Source: Pleomorphomonas carboxyditropha
GTDB taxonomy: Bacteria; Pseudomonadota; Alphaproteobacteria; Rhizobiales; Pleomorphomonadaceae
Length of the DNA: 48,044 nucleotides
Direction: 5' to 3'
Assembly: GCF_002770725.1 (NCBI RefSeq)
Contig: NZ_NQVN01000029.1
Location: 1-48,044 of the forward strand
The translations under genes and the position numbers were made by a program. Positions 25,032 to 31,677 of the stretch are shown piece after piece. Under the pieces are notes generated by a model. That model was given only the letters and a program-made list of their open reading frames with translations. It ran no database searches and was not told the DNA's origin. The first letter of the stretch is position 1. Every line of letters starts with the position of its first letter.

Positions 25032-28000
25032 ATGCCCGTTGTGCCGACCTATGAAGACCGGGGCATTCGCCTCGACCCCGGCCTCAATTTCCGCGACACC
25101 ACCCGCGCCACCGGCGAGATGTTCGGCTCCGGCATCGGCGAGGCGCTGGGCGGCGTCGGCAAGGGAATGACCGACGTCGGGCAGGCGATCTCCGATGCCG
25201 CCAAAGCGAAGCCCGATCTCGCCAGCGTGGAAAACGAAGCGGCCGCAAACATGGCCGTTCAGCGGGCCGCGGCCGGCCTCGCTCAGGTAAAAAATGGTGG
25301 CGGCGAGACACCGGGCCATGGCTCCCAGACGGGAACCGGACCGGTCGACGCTTTCCTCAAGCACCAGGCGGATATCGACAAGGTTGTGAAGGAAACGCGC
25401 GATAGCCTGTCCCCGGCCGCGCAACTGCTATTCGACGAGAAAGCCGGCCCAATCGTTTACGATGCAAAGAAGCAGGGAGTGGAGGCCCAAGCCCAGGCGC
25501 GGAAGAGCGGGATTCAGGAGGGATATTGGGCGGGGGCCACCACCTTCAGGGATCAAGCCGTCGAGGTGCCGACCGACGAGACTCGCTACCAGAACTTTAT
25601 GGCCTTGGGGCTCGAGCAGATCGAGAGACTTGGCTTCCTTCAGCGGTGGCCACCGGAGCATATGGAGCAGGTGACGGCGGCCTATATCTCCGACGCCCGC
25701 AAGCGCTCGACGCTGACGCTCGCCGAAACCGACCCAATCAAGGCGCTGAACTACAGCCTCGACCACGCCGCCGACCTGTCATCAGCCGACCGGATGGCGC
25801 TCCACGATGCCATGAAGCCGGCGGTGGACGCGGCGATGAAGCGCGAGGCCGTGCATTACAGCCTGGCAAATGCCGCCCCGGATCAGTTCGTGGCGAGCGA
25901 ACTGCCGCCGGCCGCCTATGTGTTGCTTGGCGCCATCGGTGAGAAGGAGGCGCCCTCCTACGATGCCCGGAGCGGTGGGGGGCGTTTTGGTGATTTCGCC
26001 ACGCATCCGGGCATGGTCGGCATCGGTGGCACGTCGACGAAGGCTGGACGATACGGGCTCGACGGCTCGACGTGGGAGCGGATCGTGGCCGCCACCGGCC
26101 TTGCCGATTTCAGCCCCGCGTCGCAGGACCGGGGCGCCTGGTGGTTGGCGCAGACAAACTACCGCATCCAGACCAACCGCAGCCTCGAAGAGGACATCAA
26201 GGCCGGCCGCTGGGCGGCCATCCGCGAAACCCTCGCCCCGACGTGGGGAGGGCTGGCCAAGCTCTCCGACGAGGACTTCGTGAAGCTGGCCGGCTGGCCG
26301 GCACCAACTGTCCCGCAGGGCGCGCAAGGGGGTATTGGCTCCGATGCGGCGGCCTTGGCCCACGCCGCCCCGCTTCCTCCTCTCGCTCCTTCCGTACAGC
26401 CGCCGACCGCGCGGCTCTCGCCCGAGATGGAGGCTGTTCTGGCCAGACTGCCGCCGGCGCAGGCCGAGGAACTCCGGAATGCGGGGTTGGCCGGCGTGCC
26501 GGAAGACGGGCAGGACAGGGCCAAGGCCGACACGGTGCAGCAGGCGACGAGGGCAGATGGCTATCAGCAGCGGATCGACAATGGCGACAAGACCCTGACG
26601 CTGCGCGACATCGAAGAGGATGTCGTGCTGAAGCCCGACCAGAAGGCCGAGCTGAGGGGCAAGTGGGAGGCCAAGAACCAGGAGATTGTCGAGACCGAGC
26701 GGAACGTCGACAGGTTCAACCACGGGGAACTGAAGTTCGATCCCTACAGCGAAGTGGGGCGCGCCGACAATGACGCAGTGTGGGACCAAATTTCAACCTG
26801 GCAAAAGCCGGAAGAGGCTTTTCCTCTGCTTAAGTCGTTGGTAAAGCAGACTAATATGGTCCCATCGCAAATTATCAATGGCATTCAGCAACTGCTCGAC
26901 TCACGGGACCCGGACAAAGTCCAAGGCGCACTTCAATTGGCGCAGCAGTTAATGAGCGTGTCGAAGGCAGACCTTAGGAACGGTGTCGATGGTGAGGCGA
27001 TGGAGAACGCAGCCATCGTCTTTCGGCACATGGTCAGTGACCTGGGATATTCGCCCGAAGAGGCGGCGCTGTACTACATCCGTGTCAACGATCCCGATTA
27101 CCGACCGACCATCGACAAAACGAAAGTGGATAACGCGCTTCTGTCGATCGGCGTGGACGATGTCGAGAGCTTGCTCAACATGGGGGACGGAGATCCATAT
27201 CTAGGCTTCGATTCCGGGCAAGCCCAAGATTTGCTCAACATGTACAAGGATCTTTACAGCCGCGAGGCCGAGAACGCTCCAAATCTGTGGACCGCCAGAG
27301 CGAGAGCCGATGAAAAGTTCAAACGGCGTTATGGCGTGACCATCGTCACAGGTTTTCCCACGATCATGAGATATCCGCCGGAAGCCTATTATCCGGACAT
27401 TGGCGGTTCCATGCAGTGGATGCAGGAGCAGCTTCTCGCCGATGTCCGAACGGCCGTGGGTGATCCGACGATCAAGCCGGGCGAACTCATGATCGAACCT
27501 TCGGGTGATGCGGAGCAGCGCATAGCGACGAAAAGACCACCCGCCTATGAGGTGACCATCGTCCGAAAAGGCAAGGACGGAAAACCTGTCCGGGAAAGGG
27601 TTCTCCCCGGATTTGGCTTCGTATTCGATCCGACCGGCCCACTGGCCGAGCAGAATAAAACGGACGCCCGTATCTATGCGGAGACCCGTTTGGCTGCTTA
27701 CCAGGCAAGGCAAGCTCAGCTTCGCCATCGCAAGAATGTGATCGATCAAATGGGCGGCAAGGGCTTCAACACGAGCAAGGAAGTCATCGATCAAGAGTTG
27801 CTGACTCTCGATAAGCTCCAGGCTGAGCTGAGGTCTGGCATGGATCTTTCATCTCAGCCGCAGAGTGTTGCGGACTCAGGATTGGTGAGACGGACACCAT
27901 GGATAAAGCTGTACAATCAAACCGGAGACATTGGTAACGAGTTGCCTGCTTCTCAGGCAGACCCTGATCCGGGCCTCGTGGGAGTGATTGGTCCCGCGTG

Positions 28001-28511
28001 GCGCAAAGGAAATAATCCTATCTCGCTGCTTTCGAATAAAGAGAACAACGTCAAGTTCTCCGATGTCCTCGTCCCGACGTTCGACCCTTGGAAAAAGGCA
28101 GAAGGAACAATATACGCACATTATCCCAAGCAGCTTGCCGGCCTCTTCAATGAGGAAGCTTACAATGCTTGGACGGCGCAGATTGACCAGGAGAATGAAG
28201 ACGGGCGTTTGATCGCGGCCTCCGGCTTGAAGGGCAAAGCCATGACCGCGGTGGCCGGGTTTTTCGACGTTTCAAGTCTCTTTCCGGCCGAAAAGCTGTT
28301 CCCGTTTGGCAGGGCCGGCTACAAATGGGCCGTGTCGATGTTCGGGCGTAACGGTGCCAGGGCTATGGTTGGCGGTGCGCGCGGCGCTACCAAAGCCGCA
28401 ATTCGGGAATTGGGCCTTCAGTCAACGCAGCGGACGCGTCCCATGAGCCAGAGCATCTCGGCCGTCGCCACCAAAGCCCTGGGGGAAATCATCAAGGCGG
28501 CCCGGAAGTGA
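25032..28511 (+). CDS. Giant ejection protein with lysozyme-like domain (array module A)
   Basis: 1159 residues from ATG 25032, the start shared with module B; a longer frame would run through the element and the histidine-phosphatase promoter. N-terminus MPVVPTYEDRGIRLDPGLNF (1-20), a helical region (50-290), then a lysozyme-like muramidase domain at about 298-400 (IGEKEAPSYDARSGGGRFGD, AGRYGLDGSTWERIV, DFSPASQDRGAWWLAQ), with E304 or E306 as candidate catalytic acid. Long helical segments follow. At about 1009-1065 a small module FDPWKKAEGTIYAHYPKQLA with AYNAWTAQIDQENEDGRLI resembles the 109-residue exported proteins encoded downstream. The role by analogy is T7 gp15/gp16: crossing and locally opening the cell wall during ejection. 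The C-terminal tail seen in module B is absent. Confidence 0.82.
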   Translation: MPVVPTYEDRGIRLDPGLNFRDTTRATGEMFGSGIGEALGGVGKGMTDVGQAISDAAKAKPDLASVENEAAANMAVQRAAAGLAQVKNGGGETPGHGSQTGTGPVDAFLKHQADIDKVVKETRDSLSPAAQLLFDEKAGPIVYDAKKQGVEAQAQARKSGIQEGYWAGATTFRDQAVEVPTDETRYQNFMALGLEQIERLGFLQRWPPEHMEQVTAAYISDARKRSTLTLAETDPIKALNYSLDHAADLSSADRMALHDAMKPAVDAAMKREAVHYSLANAAPDQFVASELPPAAYVLLGAIGEKEAPSYDARSGGGRFGDFATHPGMVGIGGTSTKAGRYGLDGSTWERIVAATGLADFSPASQDRGAWWLAQTNYRIQTNRSLEEDIKAGRWAAIRETLAPTWGGLAKLSDEDFVKLAGWPAPTVPQGAQGGIGSDAAALAHAAPLPPLAPSVQPPTARLSPEMEAVLARLPPAQAEELRNAGLAGVPEDGQDRAKADTVQQATRADGYQQRIDNGDKTLTLRDIEEDVVLKPDQKAELRGKWEAKNQEIVETERNVDRFNHGELKFDPYSEVGRADNDAVWDQISTWQKPEEAFPLLKSLVKQTNMVPSQIINGIQQLLDSRDPDKVQGALQLAQQLMSVSKADLRNGVDGEAMENAAIVFRHMVSDLGYSPEEAALYYIRVNDPDYRPTIDKTKVDNALLSIGVDDVESLLNMGDGDPYLGFDSGQAQDLLNMYKDLYSREAENAPNLWTARARADEKFKRRYGVTIVTGFPTIMRYPPEAYYPDIGGSMQWMQEQLLADVRTAVGDPTIKPGELMIEPSGDAEQRIATKRPPAYEVTIVRKGKDGKPVRERVLPGFGFVFDPTGPLAEQNKTDARIYAETRLAAYQARQAQLRHRKNVIDQMGGKGFNTSKEVIDQELLTLDKLQAELRSGMDLSSQPQSVADSGLVRRTPWIKLYNQTGDIGNELPASQADPDPGLVGVIGPAWRKGNNPISLLSNKENNVKFSDVLVPTFDPWKKAEGTIYAHYPKQLAGLFNEEAYNAWTAQIDQENEDGRLIAASGLKGKAMTAVAGFFDVSSLFPAEKLFPFGRAGYKWAVSMFGRNGARAMVGGARGATKAAIRELGLQSTQRTRPMSQSISAVATKALGEIIKAARK

Positions 28512-28597
28512 GGCGGGCGCGGCGAGGCAAGGAGGGTGCTGGAAGGCGTTGCAGGTCCGACAAGGTTCAGGCAGGTTTTCATCGTCCCGATAAGCTT

Positions 28598-28630
28598 GAT
28601 GACCGTCCGCCTTGGGGCCTCTATGATTGC
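28598..28630 (+). promoter_or_regulatory. Promoter of exported-protein unit 1
   Basis: GATGACC, 17 nt, TATGATTGC, 21 nt before ATG 28652. The same layout precedes the other two units (29064 and 29989), which supports a sigma-70-type -35/-10 pair. Confidence 0.65.
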
Positions 28631-28651
28631 AAAGCAGTCGTGGAGGCCCCG

Positions 28652-28981
28652 ATGCGTATTTGCCTGATTGCCGCCATTTCCGCTCTTTTGCCGTTTCCCG
28701 CCATGGCCGGGTCGGCTGTGGGGCCAAACTTTTCTGATGTCTGGGGTGCGGCGTGGCGGCAGGAAAGCACGATCGGGGCGTTCCTCGCCGACAAGATGCG
28801 ATACGCCGATCCGGATACGCTCGATCCGGCGTTCGATGCCTGGCAGGCTTCCGAGGGAACCGACTACCAGCATTACCCTGAGCAGCTCGGCCGCTTGCTT
28901 AACCGGCAGGCCTATGAAGCGTGGAAGGCCCAGTTCGAGATGGAAAGGGAAGACCGGCGGATGCTCGAATTCGTCGGCTGA
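28652..28981 (+). CDS. Small exported protein, 109-residue family (copy 1)
   Basis: 109 residues. The signal peptide MRICLIAAISALLPFPAMAG is cleaved probably after AMA. The mature part has AAWRQESTIGAFLADKMRYA and TDYQHYPEQLGRLLNRQAYE, then AWKAQFEMEREDRRMLEFVG. The second half matches residues about 1009-1065 of module A. The paralogue at 30044 has the same length and promoter. Likely periplasmic. The family is not recognised. One hypothesis is a periplasmic partner or protector matched to the ejected protein. Confidence 0.75.
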   Translation: MRICLIAAISALLPFPAMAGSAVGPNFSDVWGAAWRQESTIGAFLADKMRYADPDTLDPAFDAWQASEGTDYQHYPEQLGRLLNRQAYEAWKAQFEMEREDRRMLEFVG

Positions 28982-29063
28982 AAGGCGCGAGTCGATCTCA
29001 CGCCGAGCGATATCGGCGTAGCGCGCCCGATGAAAGCGGTTCTACGTATCCGCGATCGGATCT

Positions 29064-29096
29064 GGTGACCGCTATCATGGGTTTTGCTATGGTTGC
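29064..29096 (+). promoter_or_regulatory. Promoter of exported-protein unit 2
   Basis: GGTGACC, 17 nt, TATGGTTGC, 20 nt before ATG 29117. Same spacing as units 1 and 3. Confidence 0.65.
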
Positions 29097-29116
29097 GCGA
29101 AGCCATGGACTCCCCA

Positions 29117-29218
29117 ATGCGGGTCTGTCTGATCGCCGTCGTTTCGTTTGCCGGCTCCCTTTGCTTCGGTAGCTTGAATCGGGCGTTCAGGCGCGAGCGT
29201 TTGCGGAAAGAGGAGTAA
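29117..29218 (+). pseudogene. Truncated copy of the 109-residue exported protein (copy 2)
   Basis: 33 residues, MRVCLIAVVSFAGSLCFGSL followed by NRAFRRERLRKEE and a stop. The signal peptide matches copies 1 and 3 but the mature domain is missing. It retains the promoter and ends 4 nt before the TTG start of the 181-residue gene, so it may now serve only as a leader that couples translation. Confidence 0.6.
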
Positions 29219-29222
29219 TCCC

Positions 29223-29768
29223 TTGCAGAAATTCTTTCATGGTCTGGTGATGGCGCTCGCCTTGTTGCTTGGCAGTTTTCACGCCGAGGCAGGCACTGTT
29301 CCGAAGTCTCCCGACGGTTTTGTCGATGTGTCCAGGTTTGACGAGGCGGAGAGAGCTTTCATATTCAAGTCGGCGGAAAATATGCTGTATGATAGTATAA
29401 GTGACATTTCCAACGATTTTTTGGAGAAAAAAGATGGTCAGCGCAGGCTTAAGGAGCTGATGGCGCTTTGCTATACGATGCTTGCCGTTGAGGTTGGCCA
29501 TGGCGGCGTGGAGCCACTCGCCAGGTTGTATGGTTTTAGGGTGAACAATCTTGTGGATAATATAAACGGTGTCACCGATATGGACACTGTCGAATACATT
29601 GAAGGGAAAATAGAGGCCGAGAAGCAGAAATATTTTGATTCCCTTATGCAACGTTATGCCGACAAGAAATTCACGACCGCGTCGCTACAAGAGATGCAGG
29701 ATATAGCCCGGCAAATAGGAAAAGATATTTTTGCCACGGCCATGGAGAAGATGGCCGACGATAAGTGA
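29223..29768 (+). CDS. Small exported protein, 181-residue family (copy 1)
   Basis: 181 residues from TTG 29223 with GAGGAG upstream. The signal peptide QKFFHGLVMALALLLGSFHA ends near AEA. The mature protein is helical (DVSRFDEAERAFIFKSAENM, DSISDISNDFLEKKDGQRRL, EMQDIARQIGKDIFATAMEK). The paralogue at 30491 has identical length. GC content is lower than that of the tail genes. The family is not recognised; presumed periplasmic. It is always second behind a 109-type gene or its remnant. Confidence 0.75.
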   Translation: MQKFFHGLVMALALLLGSFHAEAGTVPKSPDGFVDVSRFDEAERAFIFKSAENMLYDSISDISNDFLEKKDGQRRLKELMALCYTMLAVEVGHGGVEPLARLYGFRVNNLVDNINGVTDMDTVEYIEGKIEAEKQKYFDSLMQRYADKKFTTASLQEMQDIARQIGKDIFATAMEKMADDK

Positions 29769-29855
29769 CGGGTGTCTAAGCCAATGGGGCGGCAGAACAG
29801 ACGCCTGAGCTAGGCGGCTGCCTGAACGGGCGGCCGGACGAAAGGCCGGAACTGA

Positions 29856-29921
29856 ACAGTCTGGACATCTGAGATCGACAGGGAGATGCAAGACCGGCGG
29901 ACGCTCGATCCCGACGGCTGA
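29856..29921 (+). pseudogene. C-terminal fragment of the 109-residue family
   Basis: The frame TVWTSEIDREMQDRRTLDPD ends with TGA at 29919-29921. It matches the last 18 residues of copies 1 and 3 (WKAQVDMEVADRRTLEVAG type) and has no start. It is a leftover of another duplication in the same tandem block. Confidence 0.55.
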
Positions 29922-29988
29922 AATATGGCGTGGGGTGATCTTATGTCCTGAGAAGGCGGAAAGCGGCCTCATGCAGTATAAACGCGCG

Positions 29989-30021
29989 GGTGACTGGCGA
30001 GGTAAGGTGCGCTAGGGTTGC
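29989..30021 (+). promoter_or_regulatory. Promoter of exported-protein unit 3
   Basis: GGTGACT, 17 nt, TAGGGTTGC, 22 nt before ATG 30044. It matches the promoters of units 1 and 2 in sequence and spacing. Confidence 0.62.
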
Positions 30022-30043
30022 GGCGTGTCTGCGGAGCCTCCCG

Positions 30044-30373
30044 ATGCGTGTTTGCCCGATCGCCGTTGCCGCTTGTCTTCTGTCTTCCGCAGCGATGGCG
30101 CAACCAACGGGGCAGTCGGCGCTTTCCGGACTTTGGCAGGCGGCGTGGCGACATGAAACGGTGCTGGGGGCGCTTCGATCCAACCAGACGTTCGGTGCCG
30201 ACGACGGCACGGTCGATCCGACCATCGACCCGATCGAGGATCTCAAGGGGACCGAATACTGGCCCTATGTCGACAGTGCGCTGAACATCTTCAACCGCCG
30301 GCACCTCATCGCCTGGAAAGCACAGGTCGATATGGAGGTGGCGGATCGGCGGACGCTTGAGGTGGCGGGATAG
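30044..30373 (+). CDS. Small exported protein, 109-residue family (copy 3)
   Basis: 109 residues, the same as copy 1. Signal peptide MRVCPIAVAACLLSSAAMAQ; mature part LWQAAWRHETVLGALRSNQT and GTEYWPYVDSALNIFNRRHL, then AWKAQVDMEVADRRTLEVAG. Sequence divergence from copy 1 is substantial while length and end motif (ADRRTLE) are fixed, which suggests selection for variation on a constant frame. A perfect hairpin follows its stop codon at once. Confidence 0.75.
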   Translation: MRVCPIAVAACLLSSAAMAQPTGQSALSGLWQAAWRHETVLGALRSNQTFGADDGTVDPTIDPIEDLKGTEYWPYVDSALNIFNRRHLIAWKAQVDMEVADRRTLEVAG

Positions 30374-30413
30374 GGCGCATCCCCGGCGAAGTCACGTTCG
30401 CCGGGGATGCGCC
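30374..30413. terminator. Perfect 17-bp hairpin inside exported-protein unit 3
   Basis: GGCGCATCCCCGGCGAA, loop GTCACG, TTCGCCGGGGATGCGCC, directly after the 109-residue gene. It may stop or weaken transcription into the 181-residue gene that starts at 30491, or protect the upstream mRNA end. No long T-run follows (ATGGGTTTGTTTTC). Confidence 0.6.
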
Positions 30414-30490
30414 ATGGGTTTGTTTTCATATGATTTCCGGCAGGAGGCCTTAATGCGCTCTTGCTGGAATCGGTCGAGGGAGGAGTCGTC

Positions 30491-31036
30491 GTGCAGAAGT
30501 TCGTTCAGGGGCTGGTTTTGGCGCTCGCCGTGTTGCTTGGTGGTATTCACGCCGAAGCGGCCACTGTTGCCATGACGCCTGAAGGGCTCGTCGATCTGTC
30601 CAAATTCGACGAGTTGGAAAAACTGTTCATAGTCAAGGTGGCTGAAAATTTGTTGATCTCTAGTATAGACGATCATTATGACGAACTATTGGCAAGAAAA
30701 GGCGGCTCGCTAAATTTAAAGAAAGTAGCCGCTTTATCCTACGCGATGCTTGCCTCTGAAGCCAAACGCGTTGGTCTGGACACGCTCGCCGAGATTTATG
30801 GCTTCAAGGTGAAGAATTTTACGGATGGTATACACGGAACCGCCGATGGCAAAGAAATTGAGGATTTTGACGCAAAAATAGAGACTGTAAAGCAGCAATA
30901 CTTCGATTCCGTTATGCAGCGTCATGCAAACAAGAAGGGCACGACCGTGCCTCCCGAAGAGATGCAGGACATAGCCCGGCGAATGGAGAAAGATATTTTT
31001 GCCACGGCCATGGAGAAGGTGGCCGGCGACAATTAA
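30491..31036 (+). CDS. Small exported protein, 181-residue family (copy 2)
   Basis: 181 residues from GTG 30491 (GAGGAGTC upstream), chosen by alignment with the copy at 29223; longer starts would cut into the signal peptide. Signal peptide QKFVQGLVLALAVLLGGIHA; mature part DLSKFDELEKLFIVKVAENL, AKRVGLDTLAEIYGFKVKNF, and the same ending EMQDIARRMEKDIFATAMEK. The C-terminal helix is the best conserved region between the two copies. Confidence 0.75.
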   Translation: MQKFVQGLVLALAVLLGGIHAEAATVAMTPEGLVDLSKFDELEKLFIVKVAENLLISSIDDHYDELLARKGGSLNLKKVAALSYAMLASEAKRVGLDTLAEIYGFKVKNFTDGIHGTADGKEIEDFDAKIETVKQQYFDSVMQRHANKKGTTVPPEEMQDIARRMEKDIFATAMEKVAGDN

Positions 31037-31061
31037 CAGGGCGCGAGCCCAAGTTCGGGGG

Positions 31062-31331
31062 TTAGTTCCTGATGTCCCGGCGCAAAGCCTTGCCGATGAA
31101 GAAGGCGAGGCAGGTTGCGACAAGGCCGGCGGCGATGCTGATGAACTCGACGGCATTCCAGGTCACGCCCAAAACTTGCGTGCTCCTCAGGATCACGTGC
31201 CCGAGAATTGCGAGGGCGATGGCGACGGGGTAGCCGACGGCGTTCCTGACCTTGAACAGCCCCATGATGAAAGAAGCGATCGCGGCGATATCGGCGAGTT
31301 TGACGACAAGCATAACGAAGAACAAAGTCAT
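31062..31331 (-). CDS. Small membrane protein at the first array junction
   Basis: 89 residues with three hydrophobic segments: MTLFFVMLVVKLADIAAIAS, GYPVAIALAILGHVILRS and EFISIAAGLVATCLAFFIGK, with a basic end ALRRDIRN. It lies on the strand opposite to the large phage genes, between the exported-protein operons and module B. The family is not recognised, and it is not obviously related to the other small membrane proteins of the array except in size, topology and orientation. Confidence 0.6.
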   Translation of the reverse strand: MTLFFVMLVVKLADIAAIASFIMGLFKVRNAVGYPVAIALAILGHVILRSTQVLGVTWNAVEFISIAAGLVATCLAFFIGKALRRDIRN

Positions 31332-31597
31332 GGTCGAAAGCCGTATCGTGATTGGAGCGGCGCCCTGATGGCGGGCCGGCGAGTCGCCGAAGGCAGCATG
31401 ATCTACCGGAAGTGGTTTGCCAAGAGGGCTCGCACATCCGAAGGTCGTGGCGTCCGGGCGGCCTCGATGGCGGTCCGAGCCGGGGCGAGATGGACGAAAT
31501 TATAAACGTCGTCCTCGGGGAGGCAGGGCTCGATACGGTCCGGTGCCGCGTTCATTGCCGCCGCTCTTCGAGCGCGTCCGTTGCCCCAGACCACCAC

Positions 31598-31625
31598 GGA
31601 AACCTCAAGTCCTTAGCGTCGGGCC
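31598..31625 (+). promoter_or_regulatory. Bipartite array element, copy B
   Basis: GGAAACC, 8 nt, TTAG, CGTCGGGCC; 80 nt before ATG 31678. Part of the roughly 205-bp near-identical repeat shared with copy A. Confidence 0.7.
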
Positions 31626-31677
31626 GACAGCGCCGGACCGCCAAGGCGTCCTGGCGCGCAAGCGATGCGAGGACAAG

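Noticed and set aside
30999-31505. 168-codon plus-strand frame
   Set aside because: It lies mostly antisense to the small membrane protein at 31062. Composition is unlike protein and it has no ribosome site.
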